Shown piece by piece: positions 21,686-32,444 of a stretch of DNA of 64,000 bases. The stretch is from Vishniacozyma victoriae (Eukaryota > Basidiomycota > Tremellomycetes > Tremellales > Bulleribasidiaceae): NCBI GenBank assembly GCA_017654735.1, contig JADPYG010000090.1, positions 124,001 through 188,000 on the forward strand. Reading direction: 5' to 3'. Position 1 is the first letter of the stretch, and each line of letters starts with the position of its first letter. Both the position numbers and the translations under genes were made by a program. The notes beneath the pieces were generated by a model. It was not told the origin of the DNA, did no database searches, and saw only the letters and a program-made list of their open reading frames with translations.

Positions 21686-22158
21686 ATGATGAGCCGTTTA
21701 CTATCAGCTATCCCGTCCTCTTCCCGATCTACTACCAGGCTCCGCCCGATCATCTCAACCGGTCGAACGCAGTATGTCAGGTCAATGGTCCAATCATCTA
21801 GGCTTTATTCCACCCGTCCAACGCCCACCGGATTAGATGAGGGAGAGAAGGCGATCTATGAGAAATTAGCAGCAAAGTTCCCTGGTGATAGGTTAGAAGT
21901 TCAGGATGTCTCTGGTAAGCTCCGCTCATCTGCACGATGGCGAGCAAAGTTGATCGTAAGGCGGATGTGGTTCATTTTACGCTATCGAGATTAGTTCCCC
22001 TGCGTTCAAGGGCCTATCAACGATAAAGCAACATAAACTTGTCAATACATGCTTGAAGGAGGATATCAAGACGATCCACGGATTACAGGTCAGTCCTCTC
22101 CCATGATGTGAAAATGGTAAGTGCTGACTAATAGCTCAAAACGATACCCGAGGAATAG
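21686..22158 (+). CDS. BOL3: Mitochondrial BolA-like protein
   Basis: Three exons. The first ~50 residues are rich in Ser and Arg without acids ([20 protein letters not shown]), a mitochondrial presequence. The BolA domain follows: [20 protein letters not shown], then [20 protein letters not shown] and [20 protein letters not shown], ending HGLQLKTIPEE. The SGGCGS cysteine and the QHKLV histidine are the expected Fe-S ligands with monothiol glutaredoxin. BOL3 helps insert [4Fe-4S] clusters into mitochondrial client proteins. Two adjacent in-frame ATGs start the gene; the first is used. Confidence 0.9.
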
Positions 22159-22242
22159 ATTGTATATTACATGCATGCTCATGATAGACCGTACTAAAGA
22201 CTGGACTGGCAAGCCGGAGGAGAACAATTGGATTGAAGGGGA

Positions 22243-23939
22243 TCACTCGACCACATCGAGGGCATCGACAGCTGCAGCGGCTTCGGCCACTTCGGGTGTA
22301 GATGTCCCAGTAGCATTCCCGTTCGCAGCGGCGCTCTTCTTCTTCTTTTTCTTGTTCTTGGACGAGGAAACATGCGGACGTGTGAGGATCTCGTGTCCGG
22401 TCTCGGTGATTCTGCTCGTCAGCGTCAGATCACATGTTCGAGATAGACAAGGCTTACAAGATGGTTTCTTCGAATTGGGCGGAGTATCGTCCGTCGAGGG
22501 TTACTGCTGTCCAGTCGTCTCGCCAGTGGTCTAGGTTGGCAGTTCCGAGATTGATCATGGGTTCCTGACATCAGCAAATTCTACGCAAAGAGGACTCAGG
22601 CCTACTATCGTGAACACCTGTCCAGCCTCCATACGTCCAGGAGTCTTGGATCCACCATAATGGACGATGTTAGGCTGACAATGGAACTAATGATCAGCTC
22701 TACCTCGATAACCTGGCGGGATTTGACGTACCAGCTTATGAACACCATGACCCGTATAACGCCTCACGATTCCATATCCTTTAGGCTTGATAATCTCCTC
22801 AATCTTATTTCCGATATCACGATATGGAACTCCTGGTTTACAGATTGCGATAGATTCTTCGACTGATTTACGTGTAGCCTCGATAAGGTCGAGGGATTCT
22901 TGGTCGCATTTGCCGACTGGGTATGTTGCGTTCAAGTCGGCGTGGAGGCCTCCGTGGACTGTTATCAGCATGATTCCGCCTGGGTGTAGAGGTAGAACGT
23001 ACATAGTGAGACATCTAGATTGATGATATCACCCTCGACTACCTTGTTAGCATTCGCCAAAATGGGCGCAGTAGGGTAAGCTCACCTAGTGGACGTTGAT
23101 CCGGAATACCCTTACATCAGTCTAGCTCACAGAGGGGATAAAAGACTCACATGACAGATAACCTCGTTGACACTGGTACAAACACTTTTCGGGAAGTTGT
23201 TGTAATTCAGAGGACTAGGATATGAATCCCGATCAATACAAGCCTGATGACAAATAGCATCAAGTTCATCCGTAGTAACCCCAGGTTTGATATGAGCAGC
23301 AGTCAAATCAAGAACCTCCCTCGCAAGCTATCATCAGCTGTTAAGTCCGTCCAACTTGGGTAGGACACACTCGGCAAACTTTCCTCATTCCCTCAATCTC
23401 TTCCTTGGTAAGGATCTTGACTGCCTTTTCACGGACGGATTCACATTGGGACCATCCTTGGGGGTGATCTGCGTAATCTGGTTTCTCGATATGGTCGGGT
23501 ATACTTCGTTTTTCTGATAAGGGGTAGACGGGTCGCATTGTTCCTGTGAATTTGTAGTCCCTCATGTTCGCTGGCATTGAGCCGTTTTCTGTTGTCAGCG
23601 GGGTACCTGCTAGTGTCATTGAGCTTACTAGCTGTCTGAGCTTCTGCTGACATTTGAACGATATTGTGAATCATCTTGTGGGATCCCTGGACATTAGTAT
23701 ATCCGCCGCCCTAGGTGGAATGTGTATTAAGCGTACCCCTGACTATCAGCCGATGTTTGTGACTGGAAATGCAAGCTTACAGTTCTTCTTGAAGCAGTCT
23801 TGGTCACAGAAGTACGACCCCTTGATACCGAGCCTTCCATCAGCTTGTGTCCATTCAGGCGATAACCAGCTTACTTCTTACAGTTGGGGCATTCCAGCTT
23901 GGAAGCCTCTTTCTCACCACATCCAGCACACTTGATCAT
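22243..23939 (-). CDS. MAP1: Methionine aminopeptidase 1
   Basis: Several exons. The N-terminus [20 protein letters not shown] with [14 protein letters not shown] is the MYND-like zinc finger that docks type 1 enzymes at the ribosome. The pita-bread domain shows [40 protein letters not shown] (two metal-binding Asp), [20 protein letters not shown] (His ligand) and FTIEPMINLG (Glu ligand). It removes the initiator Met during translation. The C-terminus has a Lys-run ([11 protein letters not shown]) and an Ala-rich tail. It overlaps nothing and converges with BOL3 85 bp away. Confidence 0.95.
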
Positions 23940-24115
23940 CGTAACAAGAGTAATGGTATAATGGATAGTCAATATCGAATGGAATGCAACTCTCCCGTAA
24001 AGGGGTTCATTGACGAGCCGAACTTTTCTGGTTCCGTCGGAACCGCCTATACGAGTGTTGTATTCATCGGATCCGGTCCATTCTACTACCATATTACAAC
24101 AAAGGGCAAGGAGGG

Positions 24116-24774
24116 ATGGCAAGTACAGGCAGCAGGTTTAGGCCATTAATGAGGGATGCTATGTACGTCCCCTTCAGCAAGACCGGAACTGATGAAAAGG
24201 GGTATTCTACTCTGGGTACCAGTTGGTGTTTTCTTTACTCGGCACATCTATTCATTCGCCTCGATAACCGGTTCTTCAATGCAAGTAAGTCACCTTATGT
24301 AAAGTAAGCTGATGTTAGCCAACTTTCAATCCAGATTTAGCACACTCACCATTCCACCATGATGTAGTACTACTCCAACGCTGGTCTATCTCCCTCCATC
24401 AATTCAAGAGAGGGGACGTAGTGACTCTCTACTCCCCCCAAAATCCCGATTTACTCACTACAAAACGGATAATCGCCCTCGAGGGAGATCTGGTGACGCC
24501 ATTACCCCCTAGTGGACCTACACCAGTAAGAATACCTGCTGGACATTGTTGGGTGGAAGGGGATTCTAGGTTTAATACCAAGGATAGTAATACCTATGGA
24601 CCTGTACGTCCCCTTGGTATGCCGTAGGTGAGGGGCTAATGATAGATCCCACTTGGACTTATAAACTCGAAAGTCTCGCATGTCATCTGGCCAAGGGAGA
24701 GGATTGGGAAAGTGCAGAATAGCTTGGGGAAAGCAAAGGGCAGAGTTAGGAGGTTCGCTGGATCGTTGGTTTGA
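24116..24774 (+). CDS. IMP2: Mitochondrial inner membrane protease subunit 2
   Basis: Four exons. A hydrophobic segment (GILLWVPVGVFFTRHIYSFA) precedes SITGSSMQPTFNPD, the signal-peptidase I serine motif, which spans an intron. KRGDVVTLYSPQNP and KRIIALEGDLVTP supply the catalytic lysine, and HCWVEGDSRFNTKDSNTYGP the third conserved box. This is the S26 peptidase family, inner-membrane branch, which cleaves sorting signals of intermembrane-space proteins. The basic C-terminus KAKGRVRRFAGSLV is usual. It is divergent from MAP1 with 176 bp between starts. Confidence 0.88.
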
Positions 24775-25010
24775 CCGTATTGGCCAATAGAGCAGGCCGC
24801 GAACGCAGGGCGGGCTGTGCAGGCGGTGGCACGGTCCAATGGAAATCGAGACGCTTCAAAAGCGCCGACTATCGATCAGGGGGAACCGAATGCCTCATTA
24901 CGAGATCGCCCTCATAGGAACGAATAGCGAATAAAAAGTTCGAAACATCGACGATCGTTACATTATAGACATATAAAAGTATTACAACAATCATTAAAAG
25001 CCATCAATCA

Positions 25011-27688
25011 TCAAGCGGTCTCTGGCGCTGAACCCATGAATACTCGATACAACTGGTGATCAGCTGTCAAACCTACGATGAGTGAGAAATACTTGCCTCT
25101 TTACTAAGCGCATCACCCACTTTCCTCCTTCCTTCCCCTTGAACCTCATCTGCGAAATACAATTCCGGACCCCTCACCTTTGTCTTCTTCTTCCCCTGCA
25201 GCTCACTCTCTCCTATCGACTCTCCTTCCTGATTTCGAACTTGTAATGCATCCCAGATACCCCTTGGTGTTTCCCATGTATCGAGGATAGCACTGACCCT
25301 CTCTGCACTCATTCCTTTAACCGATAACAACATCCTCCCGAAAGCCACTTTCAAAGTCCGACTCGCATTTTTATCGTTCAAATTTTGATATGCTTCGAAA
25401 CTGATCAAAAAAGTCGTACCGGGCTGAGATCGTTTTAGATGGGATTGTAATGCCGAGAAAGTCGATCGGGAGAGATGACGAGGTGGGATAATATGTAAAT
25501 CTTGATGTTTCAAAGTGGATTGAATGACTTTCGTCATTGTTACTAGGAAATCGATGGTCTGGGACAACTTTGTCGTTTCCTTGAGGTGAAATCGATTATG
25601 AACTTGAATTTGGGATTTGGCAGTCATGATTTGTTTACCGTCGTATTGCATTCGATTACTTACATCCCAATCTTCAACAATGTAGTAGACGTGATTTATA
25701 CACGAATTACTTAATCGGAACTATCATTAGCTCTCCTCCATGACAATGACAAGAGTGAAAATGGACATACGCATTGCTCGGTATATCGTCCATCTTTGAT
25801 ACTATGACATAAATCATCCAACCTCTTTCTCTCCACCACATAATCAAGTACACATTCGTCTTCTTCCCCTCCCAGCCCATCCCGTCGTCTAGCTATCCAG
25901 AGCACATCCCCAAGTCTCAGAGCTCTCGTCTCGACATTGATCCCCTTTGAACGGATCGCTTCGGAGAAATTATCTCTGCTGCTTTTCGATTCAATCTCCC
26001 GAGTATCCAGGACCATGACGACCTCATAAGAACCGGCTGGGAAGATTGTAGCTTGATCAGGCCGGAAGTCTGGTATCGCCGATTCATCAATTGAGTGTTC
26101 ATCAACCTCCATGAGGGGAGTTGCGGCTGGGATATGAGAAGATAGACGGGGTCCAGTACGGACTCTGGCGGGTAAGTCTGCGCTTGACTGCGTACGAGAG
26201 AGAGCGTCATTGCCTTTAATACGTCGCAATGCAGCTTCTGCTGCTAATTTCGAAGTCGAAGTCGTTGCAGATGGGGCAGATGCCGTTCGACTGAATGTCG
26301 ATTTCGACTTGGTCCCAATCTTTTTAGCAGGTGTGGGTATATCTTCAATCCCATCAAACCCGTCCGAAGACGGTAAGATCGCTTCCAAAGGTCTCTTGAG
26401 GCTTCGTTCCGGACTAGCTTTGGGCGACGTGGGTCCTGTGGTCGGGAACTTGCTGCACATGGGCGGTGCTCCTTCTTCCACCACGTATCCATACAAGCTC
26501 GATACGCCCTCTCGATTTTCGGGTTGGGTATCAACTAGGCGAAGTTGAGATGCAAACGGATGTGTGCGTTGATCTGCCAAGAACTCGATCTTGCGGAGAT
26601 TAATGAAATCGTCGTGATCGAGTCGAATCATTGCAGTGGATAACGATTCTACCCTATGTCCAAGGGAGTCTATCCGTCAGCACAAGTCAAAAGTCCCTTG
26701 ATGAACGTACCGATATACCAGAAATGAAATTTGTTTGGTCTGCTTGGTCCTGCGTTACTAGGCCCAGCGGTGGTTTTTGGTTCTATTGGAGCAGTCGTAG
26801 CTGGAGGCGCCTGGGCCGGGTGGGCACTTGGTCCAGCTTCATCTTGCTGGAAAGGGTGTGTTTCGAGATGTGACAATTCGGGTCTCAATTTCCGGATAGC
26901 AGTGGCTACCTCACTAATCATCAGTCCCCTCCTCTAAACAACGAACAAAGTTCGTTATAAACTCACTATCCCTCTTCTGTCAAACAAAACTTGTTCGGGT
27001 TCCCAGTCATATAAACCAACCCCTTGCCTACTAAGGTCTTCATCCCAGCCCAAGCGGTAAAATAAGTCCCCTTTTCAGAATGTTCATAACTACTATCACT
27101 ATATTCCTTTGCAACCCTTATAATCTCTGATTTCGTTAAATAAACGCTCGTTTCAACTTCAGGTCGATCGATCGCTAAGACCAATGCCATTAAGATACCG
27201 TAGCCGCCTGAACCGCGTTGGGGGATATATTGTTTAGGTTTCTTGGGTGCTGCAGGTTTCTTTTTAACTGTTTCATCGGATTCAGAGTCGGGTAAGATCC
27301 CATCGGGTGCTTTGGCTTTCCCCTTCTTCTCTATTCATTAGCCTTCCAGGATCAAAGTTGAATGAGCTTGACGTACTGGGAGAAATATCCCCGGGAAGAG
27401 GTAATCCATTATCTTTACAATAAGTAGCCCATTTCACTTCCAACATCTGAGCAGTTTTATCCCCAATACCCACCAATGCAGTGAGCTCTCGAGGGCGGTG
27501 ATACCGAATTGGACAGAGTGCAAGGGATTTACATGCTTTATTGTATGCTTCTGCCGATTTCAACCCTTTCTCGCGGGCTGCATCTCGGAGTTCTGGTTTT
27601 TAGCACATATTCAAACGATATGGAGTTGTGGGGTACCTTCCATCCAGGAGAGCCAGAGGGGGTTTCCGCATTGTGACTTGGGCGGCAT
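25011..27688 (-). CDS. MUS81: MUS81 structure-specific endonuclease catalytic subunit
   Basis: Multi-exon gene. The N-terminal HhH domain shows YNKACKSLALCPIRYHRPRE and ELTALVGIGDKTAQMLEVKW. A winged-helix region follows (SGGYGILMALVLAIDRPEVE, KKPKQYIPQRG). The XPF-type nuclease has VVMVLDTREIESKSSRDNF and the signature VVERKRLDDLCHSIKDGRY, with the ERKxxxD metal-binding site intact. The C-terminal helix-hairpin-helix contains FGRMLLSVKGMSAERVSAIL. It pairs with EME1/MMS4 to cut branched DNA at stalled forks and recombination intermediates. The last exon adds YRVFMGSAPETA. Confidence 0.92.
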
Positions 27689-28405
27689 CGTACTTGACCA
27701 ATCAAGGAAGAGATCAAGATCAGAGCCGCACGTTTGCCAAAATGGAAAAGGGGTAAAGGGGTAAAGGGGTAATAGTAGGAGAGAGTTGAGAACAATCAAG
27801 AAGATCAAAATCAATGAAACGCGTCGCGTCAACCCTACTCATCCGGTCTTTCATTCGTCATGACATTCATTATCGTATGCTTGCACGGCCATTGTCTTCA
27901 ACGCAACTTGAAACATCATCATCTTTACGTAGATACGTATCTGATTAGATCAACAATACGCTTTTCTCAACGGTCACATAGGCTCAACCCCGGATATCCA
28001 AAGATCCCTGCTTAGAAAGGGGGTGACATCAATCTACCAGCTCGCCCTACTCACAACCAGCTAGCTCACGAGAGAACGGTCCATCGATCAGTGTGATGAG
28101 ATTCCCTGGCGAGAGCTCGATTAAGCAAACAGACCAGACAATCACCGACGTGTCCAGCACACCAAGGACTCTGGCGTCGAAATGACGAGACATCCGAACA
28201 GTCTAGTCATCCGAATCTCACATCGTAGCTCTTATCTCTTCATGGCGATGGTCTGGTCATTCTCCAGAGCCGGAACATGATTAAACCCTAATTCTCGAAA
28301 AACCAAAGATTCGTGAATTCATGGTGTAGTCCGCACCATGCGTCCTTTCCTGGTAGTTCTATATATACGGGCGAGGACGACCATTTCCATAACCACCTGA
28401 CAGGC
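27689..28405. promoter_or_regulatory. MUS81 upstream region and tRNA 5' flank
   Basis: 717 bp without a supported ORF. At 27748-27772 there are three tandem GGGGTAAA units. TATATATA at about 28360-28367 lies about 40 bp upstream of the tRNA, where Pol III TATA elements sit. Confidence 0.45.
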
Positions 28406-28522
28406 GCGCTGGTGGTGTAGAGGTTATCATACTACTTTTGGGAATTTTCGAGTGGTTCATTATGAACTATACTCCGAAACAAACACTAGTAGTGGTCCCC
28501 GGTTCGAATCCGGGTCGGCGCC
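28406..28522 (+). tRNA. tRNA-Pro(TGG) with intron
   Basis: The acceptor GCGCTGG pairs with TCGGCGC (two G-U pairs), discriminator C. The D arm is GTG/CAT with loop TAGAGGTTAT. The anticodon stem CTACT/AGTAG closes the loop TTTGGGT, giving anticodon TGG at 28439-28441. A 44-nt intron (28443-28486) sits after position 37, the canonical place. The variable loop is TGGTC, the T arm CCCGG-TTCGAAT-CCGGG. A T5 terminator follows at 28526. Shifting the anticodon stem by one base would read TTG (Gln), but then position 26 is lost. Confidence 0.85.
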
Positions 28523-28895
28523 TGCTTTTTGGTCTTGTAGACCTATGTCCCCAGGTCGTCCGCACCCTTGGTATCATTTTGGTCCAGATGGCGACCTTTT
28601 AAGAGGTAGTTGGTTCGAACGAGACTGTTTTCTTGGTGAAATTTATCATTACCCCTAGTTGATAGGGGGTGTGTGTATGTTTTTTCGCCTTTTGTCACTG
28701 GATTAGGGGGTGAAGTTACCGCCCGCCTTTTGTTTTAAGCTTATCTTATCTTTCAAGCCCCGTCTGCTAAGTGCCAAGTGCAGTGAATACATCTGCAATT
28801 GCCGAGAGGCTGGGATCAACGGCTTACGAGATGACAGGACAGAGAAAGAGGGATCCAGGTCGGTCAAGTATATCGAGTACAAGATGCATTAGGCA
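28523..28895. other. Spacer downstream of the tRNA
   Basis: Begins with the Pol III T-run. I see nothing else gene-like before the hydrolase relic. Confidence 0.45.
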
Positions 28896-28946
28896 TCATA
28901 ACAGGTGTTTTACTAGGAAATCCCGCAGCCCTTCGACCCGCTCATT
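28896..28946 (-). pseudogene. Relic of an alpha/beta-hydrolase C-terminus
   Basis: The minus strand reads NERVEGLRDFLVKHLL followed by TGA. This matches DERVQGLQDFLVKHLQ near the C-terminus of the hydrolase at 35887-37079 at 12 of 16 positions, and the underlying DNA is similar too. It lies immediately downstream of the MFS transporter stop, in another frame and overlapping no intact gene. It looks like the tail of a lost or rearranged hydrolase paralogue. Confidence 0.6.
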
Positions 28947-28959
28947 CGACACTTCCTCC

Positions 28960-31030
28960 TCAGACTCGCTCCACATCATCTTGCCTGCCGGCAACAGGCT
29001 GCCTTTCGGGATACGGATACCGAGCTAGAAGCTGCCAGGCCAAGATCGCAAAGATCAGAGTACAGACCTGGAACATGGTCGTGGCGACGAAGCCAGGGAT
29101 GTATTTCGGAGCGGTAGCTTTAGGCCAGATGTATGAACCGTAAACAGATGACAGATTGGCGAGCCCACTTGGGATGGTCAGTATAATGGTTCTGACTTCT
29201 CGGCTAAAACCCAACCTACTTTACGATGCCGATACTGACTGCTCTCTTCCCTGCTGGCCTGGCGATAGTGTTGGACAGGTATGTCAAAGTCATCGGACTG
29301 CATGCCCAGATGCCTGATGCTCCTGGAGAGTGATCAGTGACACCCTCAAGCTAGGTGCTTTACTTACCGAATGCAAGAAATGTGTACCTGACCTTCGGGC
29401 TTGATTGCACGCCTGCGACAATCGAAAGGGATACAATCGATAGGATGGCAACTGCCATGATGTGCTTTGGTCGTTCTTGAAGCAGGTCGGAAGAAAAACA
29501 AGTTCCCAAGACGATGACAGTAGCTACGCAATCTGACACTTAGCTGGCTGCCGATGAGGATCGTTGGCATCTACTCACAGATCGGCACAGTCATCTGGCG
29601 AATGTAAGCGGCCAAACCAAAATTCTGACCTCGAGAAGCAGACTCACGTATTGTGCTTGGGTTCCGTAGTATCCCAAAGCATTCATCAGTGTCGGAACAA
29701 AGTACGTGATTGTCCCAGCGGCGGTCAAAGTGCTTTGACCGAAACAGAACAGCCAAGTCCGCCAATCACTGGCGGCCAAAACGAACGCTTTCCAATGACC
29801 GATATCTGCATCGTCCGCATCGTCGTAATTTTGATCGGCGGCAAGACGGGCCACAGCGTACTTTCGTTCCGCCTCTGTGAGCCAACGGGTGTTTCCGGGG
29901 AAATCTGGTAGGACAAACACTGCCACAACGGCAAAGACGACAGTCATGAGACCCTCAACTACGTCATGAGCTCAAATTTGTCTAAACACATGAGCGACTT
30001 ACTCAAGAAAAGCCATTTCCACGCAGGTAGCCCAACGGCGCCATCAAGTCCCGATAGGATCGCTCCAGCTGGCAATGTTAGCAGTCCGCGTCCGCGATGA
30101 CGATCAAGTACTTCACTTACCGAGAAGGCCACCGAAAGCCCCAGCCAGCAGAGAAGCACTGTAGAAAACGGAGAACCGTCTTGCTAGTTCCATCTTCTTA
30201 TACCAAAAACTCATGTACAGCAAAATACCAGGACTGTTCCGTGATCAGCCTTGGGCACCAATCTCGTGATCTTGTAACATACAAAAAGCCTAAAGCACCA
30301 TCAGTACAATTATCCGTTTGAAGCAACACGAGTCCTCACCTGCCTCGACGACACCCAGAACAAATCGCAGGGCGATCAAACCCTTCTCGTTTGTGACTCC
30401 GACGTAGCCAATGACGAGGCACCCCCAAGTGAACTGCTTGGTGAGGCCTGTTGCACGAGTGAGGCAAGGCCACTTACCATGAGAGCCGGCAGATACAGTC
30501 TAGGCTTGGATCGGCTCAAGATCATGTTGGAAGGAACCTGCAAGGCAAGGTACCCAACAAAGAAGATCGAGACAGCAAGAGAGTACTGCTCGGATGTGAG
30601 TTTCAAGTCTCTTTCCATTCCCGCTGCCCTCGCGTTGCCTATACTGCTTGGTCAGTCAAGGTAGACATCTTTGGAGAACTACTCACTTGTTCCTGTCTAG
30701 ATCTGTTGCCACATGTCAACGACGAGCGGACATAAAGGACGACTGGCTTACAATTCAGGAGATACTGTAATCGTCAGTCTCAGCTCTGTGTCCAGTGCTG
30801 TGACACGCACCATGATCATTGCCATAGGAATTAACCGCAGATCGATCTTTCGTAGCAGCCTGACTGATCAGTCATGCTTGCAAGGGTTGATCTCACTTCT
30901 TCTCGAGATCTGGATTCGGTACAAAGGCTTCATCGTTGACGTTGATCGAACCTTTGTCCTCGTGTTGACTCTCGCTGAACTTCCTATCGAGGTCTGCGTG
31001 AGCGATTGTGAGCTCTGTGGCGGTAGACAT
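28960..31030 (-). CDS. MFS transporter, allantoate permease / anion:cation symporter family
   Basis: About ten exons encode a 12-segment major facilitator. After an acidic cytosolic start (DLEKK) come LLRKIDLRLIPMAMIMYLLN and NYLDRNNIGNARAAGMERDL, the signature of the ACS/Dal5-Tna1 branch, then SIFFVGYLALQVPSNMILSR. The C-terminal half has HWKAFVLAASDWRTWLFCFG and NGLANLSSVYGSYIWPKATA. Relatives import organic anions such as allantoate, nicotinate, biotin or pantothenate; the substrate here is unknown. It is divergent from an aldo-keto reductase and shares its promoter repeats. The soluble tail ends RQDDVERV. Confidence 0.88.
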
Positions 31031-31159
31031 TGGTGTGCGGGGATTCAGTTGGGGCCAGCTTGGGGAACAAGATCGTCCCTTCTTATAGTTGCGACGCTGT
31101 TCCGAGATATGTGCAATGCATCAGGGCTGTTGGCTGCGATATGGACATTTCTTGAGGAA

Positions 31160-31215
31160 GTGGACTTATCCATGTGGACTTTTAATGTGGACTTTTAATG
31201 TGGACTTTGTGGACA
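31160..31215 (+). repeat. GTGGACTT repeat array in MFS/AKR promoter
   Basis: GTGGAC starts at 31160, 31174, 31187, 31200 and 31209. The middle three copies are 13 bp apart and the unit is GTGGACTTTTAAT. The array lies about 130 bp from the MFS start and 85 bp from the AKR start. The same element occurs upstream of the nearby transcription factor, so it is inferred to be its binding site. Confidence 0.75.
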
Positions 31216-31298
31216 TTGCTTTAGTGCTTCTGTTGTGCAACTGTCATATTCTTCCCGCCCATCTTCTCGTGTGCCACATTCTTGGAATACTCATGAAC

Positions 31299-32401
31299 AT
31301 GTCACAACCCGCCAAAAGATTTACTTTGAATAATGGTCTGACCATTCCAGCCGTTGGCCTAGGTACGCGTCCATGACAGACCAGCCACTGACTCCAGGAA
31401 CGTGGCAGGCTAAACCAGGAGACGTCCGGATCGCCGTTTGCCATGCCATACAAGCCGGCTATCGTCATTTGGACTGCGCTCTCATCTATCAAAACGAACA
31501 TGAAGTCGGTCAAGGAATCAAGGACAGTGGAGTCAAAAGGGAGAACCTATTTATCACTTCGAAAGTCTGGAATACGCACCAGACGAACGTCAAGGAGGGC
31601 TTGCGACAGACGCTGGAAGCGCTCGGTACCGAGTATATCGACCTCTATGTGAGCTTGATCGCATGTCTTGCTGCTATGCTAACGATATGTAGCTGGTTCA
31701 TTGGCCGGTCAGACTTGTACCTGTATGCTTCTCATCTCCTCTCGATCCGTGCTGATCAACAGAACGAGACCTCGGAACTACTTCCAGTAAATCCAGATGG
31801 GTCGCGATCGGTCGATAGAGACTGGGACCAGCGGAGAACCTGGGAGCAACTGGAAGAAGTATACAACGAAGGTACAGTTAAAGCAATCGGAGTCTCCAAT
31901 TGGTCGATCCCATATTTGGAGCACCTTAAGGAAAGCTGGAAAGTGGTTCCGGCAGTCAATCAGGTTGAACTTCATCCGTATAACCCGCAGCATAAGCTCA
32001 AAGCTTGGTGTGACAAGGAAGGTATCCTATTGGAGTCATACTGCCCACTCGGATCCACAAGTACGCCACTTGCGCTTGCGCATGTCAGGTACATGCGAGC
32101 TGACTACTCAGACTCTCCGCTGCTTACCGACAAGGAGCTTGGCGAAATTGCATCCAAACATGGGGTATCAGTCGCCACTATTTTGATCTCGTATCAAGTA
32201 AATCGCGGAATCGTCGTTTTACCAAAATCAGTCACTAAGCAGCGCATCACCGACAATTTGAAGGTGATCTCGCTCGACGACGGCGATATGGATATTCTGA
32301 ACGAAATGGCTGCAGGTGGAAAACAGCAACGGGTCAACACCCCAAAGTGGGGTTGGGATCTGGGCTTCGACGATTGGTACGGTCCCGTGCAGGCTGAGTA
32401 G
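31299..32401 (+). CDS. Aldo-keto reductase
   Basis: Five exons; an in-frame ATG two codons upstream is an alternative start. A TIM-barrel NADPH reductase with FTLNNGLTIPAVGLGTWQAK, then GYRHLDCALIYQNEHEVGQG (catalytic Asp and Tyr), ENLFITSKVWNTHQT (Lys) and LVHWPV (His, spliced), so the tetrad is complete. GVSNWSIPYLEHL and QVELHPYNPQHKLKAWC are conserved barrel strands, and VLPKSVTKQRITDNL is the NADPH 2'-phosphate site. It reduces carbonyls to alcohols; the substrate is unknown. It shares a divergent promoter with the MFS transporter and converges with the transcription factor 43 bp away. Confidence 0.92.
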
Positions 32402-32444
32402 AAGTTGCATGGAGCAAGCGTTGTCCTGTCCTAGTCTGAATGCA

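Noticed and set aside
28443..28486. Possible second small RNA inside the tRNA region
   Set aside because: This stretch is the tRNA intron at the canonical position after base 37.
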